Assembly (NCBI GenBank): GCA_041392845.1
Contig: JAWKLG010000015.1
Span: forward strand, 62,001 to 126,000
Origin: JAGQWW01 sp041392845
Lineage (GTDB): Bacteria > Bacteroidota > Bacteroidia > Chitinophagales > Saprospiraceae
Direction of reading: 5' to 3'
DNA: 64,000 nt
The notes under the pieces are model-generated. The model searched no databases and had not been told where the DNA came from. It worked only from the letters and a program-made list of their open reading frames with translations. Positions 24,709 through 33,997 of the stretch are shown here, piece by piece. How positions within the stretch are numbered: position 1 is the first letter of the stretch; each line of letters begins with the position of its first letter. The position numbers and the translations under genes were made by a program.

Positions 24709-26984
24709 AAGCAATAGTGAAATGGACAAGTCTGCTCAGCCTACTTTTTCTTTTTTCGTGTTCAGCAAAAAAGTTCTTACCCGAAGGTGAACGCTATCTT
24801 GATAAAATTTCTGTAGACATCTCCGGCCCTATTCATGGTCAGGATAAAAATGACCTTGAATTTGATTTGGAAGATGCCATTCAACCTTCAGAAAATTACA
24901 ATCTGCTGATTGGGTCGAGACCCGAAATCTGGTTTTATCATAAGACCATAGGAGATTCCTCTTCTATAAAAAAATGGATGTTTAAAAGGCTGGCTGCGAA
25001 ACCGGTTTATTTATCCGAAGCTGATATTCCTAAAAACATTAAAAACCTGAACCTGATTCTCGAAAATGAAGGTTTTTATTATGCTGAAATAGAGGTGAAA
25101 ATTGACACCGGGAAGGTTGGATCCAAAGTTTTTTACAAAGTGAAAACCGGGGAACCAATGCTGATTGACTCCATTTTATTTGATGTGGATAGTAATTATG
25201 AAGTAAGTCAAATTATAAACAACCAACAAATACATGCCCGCTTTGCCACAGGCGATCGGTTCATGCTGGACAGGCTGGAACAGGAACGCACAAGATTAGC
25301 TGATACGCTAAGCTCTTTGGGCTATTTTTATTTCAGGCCAGACTATCTTTTGTTTGAAATAGATACCAGTCAGGGGAATCGTAAGGCAAATGTTTTTCTT
25401 GAAATGAAAGAGGACATTCCCGAAGGAGTTCTGAATAGGTACACAACTGGAGAAGTCCGGGTTTATTCCAATTTTGATTTAAATGACAGCATCCCTGAAG
25501 TGGCTGAAACCGGATACCATCAGGATAGCATTCATTTTATTTATGACAAAAAATTTATTAGAAATAAAGTTTTAAATAAAAACATTCACTACAAACCCGG
25601 TGAATATCTTTCGCGATTAGACCATGAAAAAACGCTTGAAGAGGTCAGTAATTTAAGGGTATACAAATTCATCAATGCCGTTCCGGAAAGAAACCTGCAA
25701 GATACCACAGTTGACCTTACGCTTTATCTGAGTCCGGAAGTCCAGAATAATTTAAAAGCTGAGGTCAGTCTGGTTACCAAGTCCAACAATTTTACCGGAC
25801 CGGGTTTGAGTGTTTCGCATTTAAACAAGAATGCCTTTAAAGGAGCCGAACGTCTAACTTTGAGTCTAAATGGAGCATTTGAAACCCAAATTGGTGGTCA
25901 GAGAAGTGGTTTGAGTTCTTTCGAAATTGGAGTTGAAAACACTTTAAGCATTCCCGGAATTCTACTGCCTTTCAGCAAAGCATGGGACGACAATGTGCAT
26001 GCTCCCTACACCTCCATTTCAGCAAATTACAATTTCCAAACCCGAATCAATCAATTTTCCTTGACAAGCCTAAATGGCTCTTACGATGTGGAATGGGACA
26101 ACAATAAGGCTTTGTTTCACCGATTCAGCGCCCTTGCAATAACCTTTTTGAAGACAAGCGATATTTCAGAAGAATTCAGACAAGAGATAAATAATAATCC
26201 GATTCTGGCAGAGAGTTTTCGGGAAAATTTCATTCCTGAAATAGCTTACGAACTTACCTGGAATCCAACCAAAAACAACAGGAAACCCTATTACGCCAAT
26301 ATCAACTTTTCCCTGGCAGGAAATGTAAGTACCGGGATTGCCAGCCTCTTTCAGAATCAGCAAGATGATTACAGGCTGTTTGGAGTTCCCATTTCCCAAT
26401 ATGCAAGATTGTTTGCGGAGGCCAGAAAATACCTTTACAGTTTTAATAATACACTAGCCATTAGAGTTTTGGGTGGAATTGGCTATGCTTATGGAAACAG
26501 CACTACCCTTCCCTACCAAAAATTATTCTTTTCCGGAGGAACGAATAGTATACGTGCTTTCCCAAGCCGCTTACTTGGCCCGGGTAGTCATGAGCCACAA
26601 GCTACCAATACAAACCTCTACCTCGACCAGGCAGGAGACCTTCGTTTGGAGGCCAATGTAGAATACCGTTTTGATTTAAACTCCATCATAGAATTCGCAA
26701 CATTTTTCGACGCAGGAAACGTTTGGCTATTAGAAGAAGATCCTGAACGACCAGGAGGAAAGTTTGATGTAAAAACCTTCGCTGAGCAATTGGCAGTCGG
26801 TACCGGCTTAGGATTAAGACTTGATTTCAATTATTTCCTCATCCGCTTTGATTTTGCCTTCCCTCTTCGCATCCCATACCGATCAAAAGGCGATCGCTGG
26901 GTAGTCGATAAAATCGCCCCTTTCCAGGGAACCTGGCTAAGAGAAAATCTGATATTGAATGTTGCAATTGGGTATCCTTTTTAA
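24705..26984 (+). CDS. tamL: TamL-type Omp85 outer-membrane lipoprotein (BamA/TamA family)
   Basis: The 759-residue product starts with a lipoprotein signal (FLFSCSAKKFLPEG, lipid Cys at C19). POTRA-type repeats follow (about 25-370) and then a C-terminal beta-barrel (about 400-759) with the Omp85 signature region FSGGTNSIRAFPSRLLGPGS and an aromatic end (AIGYPF). In Bacteroidota, TamA is replaced by the lipidated TamL encoded with TamB, which is the arrangement seen here with a 4-bp overlap. It forms the outer-membrane partner of the TamB bridge. Its stop codon is already part of an 8-bp tandem repeat array. Confidence 0.93.
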   Translation: MKAIVKWTSLLSLLFLFSCSAKKFLPEGERYLDKISVDISGPIHGQDKNDLEFDLEDAIQPSENYNLLIGSRPEIWFYHKTIGDSSSIKKWMFKRLAAKPVYLSEADIPKNIKNLNLILENEGFYYAEIEVKIDTGKVGSKVFYKVKTGEPMLIDSILFDVDSNYEVSQIINNQQIHARFATGDRFMLDRLEQERTRLADTLSSLGYFYFRPDYLLFEIDTSQGNRKANVFLEMKEDIPEGVLNRYTTGEVRVYSNFDLNDSIPEVAETGYHQDSIHFIYDKKFIRNKVLNKNIHYKPGEYLSRLDHEKTLEEVSNLRVYKFINAVPERNLQDTTVDLTLYLSPEVQNNLKAEVSLVTKSNNFTGPGLSVSHLNKNAFKGAERLTLSLNGAFETQIGGQRSGLSSFEIGVENTLSIPGILLPFSKAWDDNVHAPYTSISANYNFQTRINQFSLTSLNGSYDVEWDNNKALFHRFSALAITFLKTSDISEEFRQEINNNPILAESFRENFIPEIAYELTWNPTKNNRKPYYANINFSLAGNVSTGIASLFQNQQDDYRLFGVPISQYARLFAEARKYLYSFNNTLAIRVLGGIGYAYGNSTTLPYQKLFFSGGTNSIRAFPSRLLGPGSHEPQATNTNLYLDQAGDLRLEANVEYRFDLNSIIEFATFFDAGNVWLLEEDPERPGGKFDVKTFAEQLAVGTGLGLRLDFNYFLIRFDFAFPLRIPYRSKGDRWVVDKIAPFQGTWLRENLILNVAIGYPF

Positions 26985-27046
26985 GGATTGAAGGATTGAA
27001 GGATGGAAGGGTTGAAGGATGTAAGGATTGAAGGATGGAAGGGTTG
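26983..27046 (+). repeat. Eight-copy octamer tandem array (AAGGATTG)
   Basis: Eight exact 8-bp steps run AAGGATTG, AAGGATTG, AAGGATGG, AAGGGTTG, AAGGATGT, AAGGATTG, AAGGATGG, AAGGGTTG. The first copy begins inside the tamL stop codon (TAA at 26982-26984). A four-unit block seems to have been partly duplicated. It adjoins the large triplicated repeat. Confidence 0.9.
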
Positions 27047-27050
27047 ACAA

Positions 27051-28061
27051 TTACGCTTTTCGCCTTTCGAAGTTCGCTTTTCGTTTTTAAAGCCCACGTA
27101 AACCTTAAATTCGCTTCCCTTCGACCCCCATCGGGGTCAATTATCCAAACCCGAATTAAGACCACCAACCTTACTGACCCTGTAGGGGTCACATTCAAAT
27201 GGCAGAATGCTGGGTGCTGGCACTCTGAATACCGGAATGTCGTAATTCCTTTACAGGGTTCTTCCGCTTCAAATAATCTGCTACAAATTCTAAATCATTT
27301 CATCGTTCCAAGGTTGGCGCAGCCAACCCCTACCGCCAAAGGCCAACAGCCAATAGCCAATAGCTTGAATAAGTCATTAATTATCTGAAGGTTACGCTAT
27401 TCGGTGTTCGTCATTCGCTTTTCGTTTTTAAAGGCCCTCTTTAACCGTAAATTCGTTTCCCTTCGACCCCATCGGGGTCACTTATCTCACCCCGAACTAA
27501 AACCACCAACCTTACTGACCCTGTAGGGGTCACATTCAATTGGCAGAATGCTGGCTTCTAAACGGTGGGTGCTGGAACTCTGAATACCGGTTCTTCCGCT
27601 TCAAATAACCTGCTACAAATTCTAAATCATTTCATCGTTCCAAGGTTGGCGCAGCCAACCCCTACCGCCAAAGGCCAAAGGCCAAAGGCCAAAAGCCAAC
27701 AGCCAACAGCCAATAGCTTGAATAAGTCATTAATTATCTGATGATTACGCTATTCGGTTTTCGCCATTCGCTTCTCGCTTTTAAAGGCCACGTAAGCCGT
27801 ATATTCATTTCCATCCGACCCCATCGGGGTCACTTATCCCAACCCGTACTAAGACCACCAACCTTACTGACCCTGTAGGGGTCACATTCAATTCGCAGAA
27901 TGCTGGCTTCTAAACGGTGGGTGCTGGAACTCTGAATACCGGTTCTTCCGCTTCAAATAACCTACTTCAAATTCTAAATCATTTCATCGTTCCAAAGTTG
28001 GCGCAGCCAACCCTTACCGCCAAAGGCCAACAGCCAATGGCCAATAGCCAATAGCCAACAG
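27051..28061 (+). repeat. Three tandem copies of a ~320-355 bp non-coding repeat
   Basis: Units begin at 27051, 27392 and 27745. Each has in order: a TTACGC..TTCG block, hairpin GACCCC-ATC-GGGGTC, the stretch CCACCAACCTTACTGACCC with hairpin GACCC-TGTAG-GGGTC, a GAATGCTGG block, TTCCGCTTCAAATAA, TTCATCGTTCCAA, the perfect hairpin GGTTGGC-GCA-GCCAACC (27312-27328 in unit 1; its first arm has one changed base in unit 3), and a GCCAANN heptamer array of 4, 7 and 6 copies. Units 1 and 2 then continue with TTGAATAAGTCATTAATT. Unit 3 is cut at the stop codon of the CHAT gene (28062). No open reading frame is shared by all three units, and the short ORFs found here are repeat translations. Confidence 0.92.
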
Positions 28062-31000
28062 CTAATCCCCCCCTTTCTTCTTCCTCGCATACAAAACAAC
28101 GACCAATACCAAACCCAGCATCAAAAAAACCAAATACCCGTTTTTGCTGGTTTCTATAGCTACTGCTCCGTCTTGTCCCATCAAAACCATTCCTCCCCAG
28201 TAAAACGGATGGATTAAATCGCCTTTGGCGGATTCAAGGTATTTCAATTTAGCCAGTCTCAGAGCCTCACTTTTTGATTTGCCATCCGCAAGGAAATCAA
28301 AGAAAGATTCGGTTATTTGAGTACTCACTTTTTCATCGACTTTCCATAATGACATCACCGTGCTTGGACAACCTGCGAATTGTAAACTATAGGAAAGCGA
28401 AATCATTCCTTCACCTTTTTGAATATTTCCAAGGCCACTTTCGCAAGCATTTAAAACGGCCAAATCTGCTTCAATCGGCAATCCAAACAATTCGTAAGCA
28501 TGCAAATACCCATCTTCCCCTTCAAAATCTTTTGCAAGAACTAATTTGGAACGCAATGGATCTTCCGCATTGGCAATAGCATGGGTACCAAAATAAAGCA
28601 CATTTCCATTTTTAATACTAGTCTTCACATTACCTTCAGATGCCATACTTCCTATCAATGATTTGGAACCGCCCAATTTGGAAGCAAGTTTTACTGACCA
28701 GGGTTGACGAACTGTGTACAGGTACTTTTCATCTGCTTGTTCAATCGAATCAAGATTGGAGGTGTAGGCTTGTTTCAAAGCATCCTCAAAACCAGGTGCA
28801 ATGGCCAAAATCCCTTCATTCAAATGCTTTCCCTTCTTTTTTAAAAATAAATCAATGGACAATGCATACGAAATATTAAACTGTTGGATGAGGTAGCCAT
28901 CTGGGCCTTTGAGTGTTTCAAAATTCAAATAAAACAAAGGACCACTGGGAATTATGACCACTCGATTTCTTTTTAGCTTAGATTCCATTGGCTTCCATAG
29001 TAATTCATAAAGATTCCTGCTATGGATATCATTTGCACCCGCATCCAATTCGACTATACTCTTTTTCCAGCCAATGATCTCTTTTAAAATCTCTGCCTTT
29101 GACCCTAACGGAATTAATCGCTTAAAATCTTTACCAATTTGTAAAACATAGAAATCATTTTGGTCCGAGAGAAATTCAAGGACAACCATTTCCTCTGAAA
29201 TTGCCTTTTGAACACTATCAATTCCCGGAATATTTACTTCATATTTCAAATCATAATACCTTGGATACTTGGCCCTGCTTTCCTCAATAAATTCGTTTAA
29301 AGCTTCCTTTTTTAAAAACAATGCCTTTTGTATGGAATCAGAATCGGGCAAATCCATCCAAGCACTATTCAATTCGGCAAGTTCCTTTCGCAATTGCCTC
29401 TCTTTAACAAGGACAGAATCCGGAATCCCTGCATAGGACTGAATTTTATCGTCTTGTAAATCACGAAGCATGGTTGCCCTGGCATTTTCTGAAAAATCAT
29501 ATACCTTTTCTAAATATTCGTCCTGCGAATTTTCTGCATACAACTTTTGATAGGTCCCAATCTTGTCTTCAAATACTTCGGCATTGTCCTTAATCAATAC
29601 ACTTTTGGTGTAAGGATCCACAAACTGCCTTCTAAATTTATTGGATAAATCAAGGTATAATTTTGAGTACAAATTAAAACCTTCCAGGTCTTTTGCTTCC
29701 CCTGATTCTTCAAACTTACTTAGTAAATAATTACTGTATTCATTGATAACCCAAAGGGAATTAGGAACCATTTTATAATCGTCCGTTTCCAAACCATCCC
29801 CTTTTATTTTTACAACTTTCAATGCTTTTTGAAAATATTCCTCTGCTGTTCCCCATTTCTTTCGATTTACTGCTATCATGGCTCGTAGTCCCAGATTTTG
29901 AGCAAAATCCGGACTATTGGCTACCCCATTTTCCTCCCCAATTTTATTGGATTTTTCCAACATCTTGAGCGATGTTTCATAATCACCTTTTTCATAATAA
30001 ATGGTAGCCAAACTAAAAAAATGAATCAGCAAAGAAGGGTCGTTCTTTTGAAGCTTTTCAGGAAGAATTTGATTGGCTAATTTGATATAAAACAAAGCAG
30101 AATCCAGGTTGCCCAGACTTTTGAAACACAAGGCCGTATTTTCATAATTGTAAGCTTCTATCACACTGGCCTGCCCATAGTTTTTTCGAATTATAGGTCT
30201 CGCCTTCCTTAGATTTAAAAGAGTCTGATCATAATCACCGGACTCTTCATATGCAATTCCCAGTACTTCATATGGACCGATGAGGGAATAGTGCGTGGGT
30301 GCATACAGCTTCTCCCTTATATCGATACAAGCCCTCATGTAATCTTTGGTCCGACCATAGTCACCCAGGAAATAATGATAAACTCCCAATGAATAATAAG
30401 CGCTTGAAATTCCCGACTGATCTCCCAGTACCCTGTTTATCTTCAATGACTGGTCTGCATATTGAATCGCTTCTTTGTAATTTTCTTCAGCCCTTGAAAT
30501 ACTGGAAAGATTGGCAAGGCAAACTGCAAGATCACTGGAATAAGGTCCATAATTCTTCTCTGCAATCTCCTTGGACTTCAAATAATACTTTTTGGATTCT
30601 TCAAACCTGTTTACCCGATAATACACAACTCCCAATCCATTGAATACACTGGTCAATTTTGGATCATCAGGATCCATTTCTTTTTTATAAACCTCATATG
30701 CCTTATCGACATAATAAAGGCTGGAATCATATTCAACCAACCTTTCATAAGTGAGTCCAATATAAAAAAGTGCATCTCCGTACAGCAACCTTGCACTATC
30801 CAGTTTTACACTTCTTTTGGCCACATCTTTATGAATAGAAAGAGCCTCTTCAAATTGTGAATTACTGCGATAATATTCACCTTTTATGATGAGGAACTTG
30901 CATTTAAATCGTTCTGCTACCTTTTCATTTTTCAAAAAGGCTTCTCCCAAATTCAACAAAGAATCTGCTTTTAAAAGTTCAGAACGTTGAATGGCAATTT

Positions 31001-31208
31001 TCACCATCCCGGCAAGTCCTTGAATTTGTTGGTCTGGAGTTCCTTTTTGATACACTTGTTCATATAAATCCAATGCACCAGACAATGAATCCAGGCGAAG
31101 CAAACTACTCGCATCTTCCAATTTTTGCTGAAAATCTTGAGCATCCAGTTTCCCAAAACAAAGGACTAGCAAGCAAAGGATAAAAAATTTTGAGGTGGAA
31201 GTTTTCAT
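28062..31208 (-). CDS. Exported TPR-CHAT caspase-like protein with C-terminal membrane anchor (second copy)
   Basis: The 1048-residue protein has a signal peptide (1-23, ending KLDAQ) and a large TPR array (about 25-480, with units such as YSLGVYHYFLGDYGRTKDYM). A helical linker and a CHAT domain (about 700-1015) follow. The peptidase dyad is H876 in FGTHAIAN and C922 in LNACESGLG. A final membrane helix (about 1021-1040) ends in ARKKKGGD. The predicted place is the inner membrane with the TPR and CHAT parts in the periplasm. It is the last gene of a tight operon after an ECF sigma factor and a membrane TPR protein (1-bp gap to the latter). The stop codon lies in a degenerate GCCAANN unit of the adjoining repeat. 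Partners and substrate are unknown. Confidence 0.9.
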   Translation of the reverse strand: MKTSTSKFFILCLLVLCFGKLDAQDFQQKLEDASSLLRLDSLSGALDLYEQVYQKGTPDQQIQGLAGMVKIAIQRSELLKADSLLNLGEAFLKNEKVAERFKCKFLIIKGEYYRSNSQFEEALSIHKDVAKRSVKLDSARLLYGDALFYIGLTYERLVEYDSSLYYVDKAYEVYKKEMDPDDPKLTSVFNGLGVVYYRVNRFEESKKYYLKSKEIAEKNYGPYSSDLAVCLANLSSISRAEENYKEAIQYADQSLKINRVLGDQSGISSAYYSLGVYHYFLGDYGRTKDYMRACIDIREKLYAPTHYSLIGPYEVLGIAYEESGDYDQTLLNLRKARPIIRKNYGQASVIEAYNYENTALCFKSLGNLDSALFYIKLANQILPEKLQKNDPSLLIHFFSLATIYYEKGDYETSLKMLEKSNKIGEENGVANSPDFAQNLGLRAMIAVNRKKWGTAEEYFQKALKVVKIKGDGLETDDYKMVPNSLWVINEYSNYLLSKFEESGEAKDLEGFNLYSKLYLDLSNKFRRQFVDPYTKSVLIKDNAEVFEDKIGTYQKLYAENSQDEYLEKVYDFSENARATMLRDLQDDKIQSYAGIPDSVLVKERQLRKELAELNSAWMDLPDSDSIQKALFLKKEALNEFIEESRAKYPRYYDLKYEVNIPGIDSVQKAISEEMVVLEFLSDQNDFYVLQIGKDFKRLIPLGSKAEILKEIIGWKKSIVELDAGANDIHSRNLYELLWKPMESKLKRNRVVIIPSGPLFYLNFETLKGPDGYLIQQFNISYALSIDLFLKKKGKHLNEGILAIAPGFEDALKQAYTSNLDSIEQADEKYLYTVRQPWSVKLASKLGGSKSLIGSMASEGNVKTSIKNGNVLYFGTHAIANAEDPLRSKLVLAKDFEGEDGYLHAYELFGLPIEADLAVLNACESGLGNIQKGEGMISLSYSLQFAGCPSTVMSLWKVDEKVSTQITESFFDFLADGKSKSEALRLAKLKYLESAKGDLIHPFYWGGMVLMGQDGAVAIETSKNGYLVFLMLGLVLVVVLYARKKKGGD

Positions 31209-31209
31209 A

Positions 31210-31932
31210 TCATTCTCCTTTCAAATCAAGCAATAACTTCTCTGCTTCCTCTTGAAAGGCATGGCTTTCGGAATTGGCAATTTGGCTGGCCTGCTCCTTG
31301 GCCTTTTCCATTTTATCTTCTCTTAACGCCGCAAGCACCAGCAACCATTCCGCCTTTTGCGAAAATACCGAACTGGAATCAGAAACAACCGGCATTAAAT
31401 ATTCCCTTGCTTTTTCAGTTTGATTCTCATACAAATAGCTGGCTCCTATAAAATAAGAAACGGTATCATTAGAACCGGACTTTTCTGAAATGGCCAATAG
31501 TTTTTCTAAACTGACCTTATAATTACCTTCGCCAAAATAAGTCAGGGCATCATCCAAAGCATAATTTTCACTTTCTCCCATTGTTACCGGCAAACCTGGA
31601 TCTACATATGCATAATCCTTATAAAGATTATTAGAATCGAAAAATGCCCAATATCCCACGACTATGATTAATACAGATGCAGCTACCCCGATTATCAATT
31701 TCAAGGGAGATTTTTGTTTTCTGATATTTTCTTTTTGACTGGCATTGGGAATTAGTGCATCCAATTGATTTCTCAAACCTGCAGCTTCAACTGCCAGTCT
31801 TGTATTTTCTACAAATTCAATTTCACTTGCCAAATCAGAAACGCCCAATGAAGCAGCCTTGGCCTCAAGGGCATTTCGATCTATCTTATTATCAAGATAA
31901 TCTTCGATGTATTCTAAAATTTCTGCATTCAT
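31210..31932 (-). CDS. Single-pass membrane TPR protein, putative anti-sigma partner (second copy)
   Basis: The 240-residue protein has a short N-terminal domain (ILEYIEDYLDNKIDRNALEA at 5-24), one membrane helix (about 78-98, LIIGVAASVLIIVVGYWAFF) and a TPR-like C-terminal half (about 130-240). It has the same build as the product of 4706-5440 and shares EYIEDY and LEA at the N-terminus. It lies 6 bp behind the sigma gene and 1 bp ahead of the CHAT gene. The position suggests that the N-terminal part holds the sigma factor at the membrane while the TPR part senses or contacts the CHAT protein. No zinc-binding motif is present. The anti-sigma role is inference. Confidence 0.77.
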   Translation of the reverse strand: MNAEILEYIEDYLDNKIDRNALEAKAASLGVSDLASEIEFVENTRLAVEAAGLRNQLDALIPNASQKENIRKQKSPLKLIIGVAASVLIIVVGYWAFFDSNNLYKDYAYVDPGLPVTMGESENYALDDALTYFGEGNYKVSLEKLLAISEKSGSNDTVSYFIGASYLYENQTEKAREYLMPVVSDSSSVFSQKAEWLLVLAALREDKMEKAKEQASQIANSESHAFQEEAEKLLLDLKGE

Positions 31933-31938
31933 TGTTTC

Positions 31939-32478
31939 TTATTTACTGGGTTCAAACAGCTCTTTAAGTTGCTGCATGCACCGGTATTTATTGTTTTTTG
32001 CGGTCTTGTCTGTAATTCCCATTTGCTCTGCAATCTCTTTTAAAGAAGCTTTTTTATAATAAAACAAACTCAATAACTGCTGACAGGCCTCTCCCAATTT
32101 GGCGAAATGATTTTCCAGGCTTTTAATCTTTTCATATTGTTCTTCCATTTCGTTGACTTCATCTGCTATTTCTGCTCCAGGATTATCATCCAATGAAAAC
32201 ATCTTCTTGTTTTTTCTCAGCTTGCTAATCCAGAGATTCCTGCAAAGGGTAAAAAGATATGTCGATATTTTTGCCTGACCATTCATATCAAATTTTCCTT
32301 TTGAAATATTGGTCCAGAGCGCAACCAAACCTTCCTGGAAAATATCCCTGGCATCGTCTTCATTGCCATTGTTATTTTGAACCAGGTTCAAAATCCTCCC
32401 TTCATTTTGCCGGTACAACCAGAGAAAAGTCCGGTTATCTTTCCGGACTATCCCATCGTAAATTTCATTTTCGGTCAC
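31939..32478 (-). CDS. ECF-type RNA polymerase sigma factor (second copy)
   Basis: The 179-residue sigma-70 family protein has region 2 at about 15-95 (EDDARDIFQEGLVALW, STYLFTLCRNLWISKLRK) and region 4 at about 120-175 (FAKLGEACQQLLSLFYYKKA, then LKEIAEQMGITDKTAKNNKY, the DNA-contact helix pair). It heads the three-gene operon with the membrane TPR and CHAT proteins. It resembles the sigma factor at 5454-6041 in domain layout and in the LGE.C motif before region 4. Autoregulation is common for such factors, but I could not identify its promoter. Confidence 0.92.
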   Translation of the reverse strand: MTENEIYDGIVRKDNRTFLWLYRQNEGRILNLVQNNNGNEDDARDIFQEGLVALWTNISKGKFDMNGQAKISTYLFTLCRNLWISKLRKNKKMFSLDDNPGAEIADEVNEMEEQYEKIKSLENHFAKLGEACQQLLSLFYYKKASLKEIAEQMGITDKTAKNNKYRCMQQLKELFEPSK

Positions 32479-32560
32479 TTTTCAGGCTTTATTTTTTAAA
32501 AAGCCTAAAATAAGTTGGAGAATCAGTATTACAAAGGAGTTTAGAATTTTATCCTTTTAT

Positions 32561-32598
32561 AAAAAAGAGAAGCAACCGGATATTTGACCAGCTGCTTC
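32561..32598 (-). terminator. Rho-independent terminator of the 32612-33754 gene
   Basis: On the minus strand the arms GAAGCAGCTGG and CCGGTTGCTTC pair over 11 positions, two of them G-U, around a short loop. A TCTCTTTTTT tract follows. Confidence 0.75.
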
Positions 32599-32611
32599 CC
32601 TTTTCAATCTA

Positions 32612-33754
32612 TTAATAATCGTCATAAACTGATTCCCAGCTCTGGTTATTTACATTTGGATCCATGTTTGGGTTATAAAAATGGTCATCCGTTTGAATAG
32701 TTTCTCCCCAGGTATTCATAAACGTGTGATTATACCCATCGTCAACCGTCCAGTTGGTTCCATCGTAAGGATTGGTCACCTCTCTTGTACCATTGATTCC
32801 ATGGACTGCATTTGCCTGTCCTGCATCAGACATCGCATTTCTTCTTCTCCAGCTTTCCATTCCACTATCTAAAATACTATTGGAAGTCTGTCTTTGATTG
32901 GCCATCCAACTGTCAAAATTTGCTTGTTTTGCAGCCATTCTGCTTTGAAAAGCTCTGTCACTGGCAGCAAGTTTTGAGCTTTCGGCCTGGTTCATTGCAT
33001 TTACATACTGCTGGTTCATTTGAATATTTCCAACTGCATACAAAATTGCTGCTTTGGCACGTGGGAAGTAATCAGGATTACAGGACATTACCTGCATTCC
33101 GTAACCTGCCATACTACCAAATTGACTTCTTGTCTGGGTAAAATGAACGATGATCAAACCTTTCTTTCCTCGTTGATCCATAAACTCAATGGATTTCACA
33201 GCAAATTGACTTTGGACCTGTCCATATTTTACCATTTGAGCATCTCTTCTTTGATCAAATGCTGCAATTTCAGGATGCTCAGAGATGTTACCGGCTCTTC
33301 CACCTTGTTGTTGAATGGCAGGAAGGATATCTTCTCTGATAATCTGATCAATGCCACTTACTCTTCTTTGATTGTCCAAAAACAATCCCCCGTTCTGATA
33401 TTGAACCTGAGTATTTCCTGGCCCTTTCCAGGTTGGCCCCGTAATATCCCAATCTGCAGGTAGAGGAACGTATCCTATCAATGCTCCTGTTTTAGGGTCT
33501 TTCATAGGATGCATTTTCACATTTCCGTTGTTGCCATTATTTCCACCATTAGTATTTGATGCAAATCTTGCATTGGAATTTTGTTCCTGATAATTCATTT
33601 GATTGTTGTCCATTTCTGATTCATTGTAGGTGTTGTTGAAATCCTGTTCGTAGCCATAAGCCTCATCATTGTAAGAATCAAAATCATTGTTTCCACAAGA
33701 AGATCCGGCTAAACAAAAAATAGTTCCGATTGCGATTAAAGATGAAAGTTTCAT
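32612..33754 (-). CDS. Asn/Gln-rich lipoprotein of unknown function
   Basis: I recognise no named family. The 380-residue product has a lipoprotein signal (lipobox LAGSSC, C20). An acidic, Asn/Tyr/Gln-rich low-complexity stretch follows (about 22-80, with QEQNSNARFASNTNGG). A folded middle part (about 80-240) carries VPLPADWDITGPTWKGPGN and IREDILPAIQQQGGRAG. The helical tail (240-380) ends in several Asn/Asp/Trp/Tyr-rich turns (NPYDGTNWTVDDGYNHTFMN). The WDITGP and DDGYNH patterns recall secreted proteins of this phylum, but I cannot assign a role. It has its own terminator and is probably monocistronic. Confidence 0.75.
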   Translation of the reverse strand: MKLSSLIAIGTIFCLAGSSCGNNDFDSYNDEAYGYEQDFNNTYNESEMDNNQMNYQEQNSNARFASNTNGGNNGNNGNVKMHPMKDPKTGALIGYVPLPADWDITGPTWKGPGNTQVQYQNGGLFLDNQRRVSGIDQIIREDILPAIQQQGGRAGNISEHPEIAAFDQRRDAQMVKYGQVQSQFAVKSIEFMDQRGKKGLIIVHFTQTRSQFGSMAGYGMQVMSCNPDYFPRAKAAILYAVGNIQMNQQYVNAMNQAESSKLAASDRAFQSRMAAKQANFDSWMANQRQTSNSILDSGMESWRRRNAMSDAGQANAVHGINGTREVTNPYDGTNWTVDDGYNHTFMNTWGETIQTDDHFYNPNMDPNVNNQSWESVYDDY

Positions 33755-33954
33755 GAGTATTGGTTTTTATAAGTTTAAAATCTGATTGTTTACACCTCTC
33801 TATCGCAGCGGTCATCAAAAGGTCATCAAGTTTTTTTTACTTTTTTTAAAAAAAATTTCAAACCACTCATTTTCAATCAATTACACGGGATTTTTTTTTT
33901 ATAAAAATAAATTCTTTTCCATTTCCACCCACCCGGGTTTGTCCCTAAAAACAA

Positions 33955-33987
33955 AAATCCCCGACGATTTTGCATCGCCGGGGATTT
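33955..33987. terminator. Terminator hairpin downstream of the 33998-34426 gene
   Basis: The stem is AAATCCCCG.CGA paired with TCG.CGGGGATTT, with one mismatch and loop TTTTGCA. On the minus strand it is followed by TTTTTG. The plus-side continuation is also T-rich. Confidence 0.75.
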
Positions 33988-33997
33988 GGATTTTCTC

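Noticed and set aside
26839..27198. Minus-strand frame with a Ser/Pro/Leu-rich repeat
   Set aside because: It reads the octamer array and the end of tamL in antisense; the low-complexity text comes from the repeat.
27035..27388. Open frame of 117 residues within the triplicated repeat
   Set aside because: It is the translation of repeat unit 1 and is not kept in units 2 and 3, so it is not a gene.
27051..28061. CRISPR array
   Set aside because: The units are ~350 bp, tandem and without short equal spacers, and no cas gene is present.
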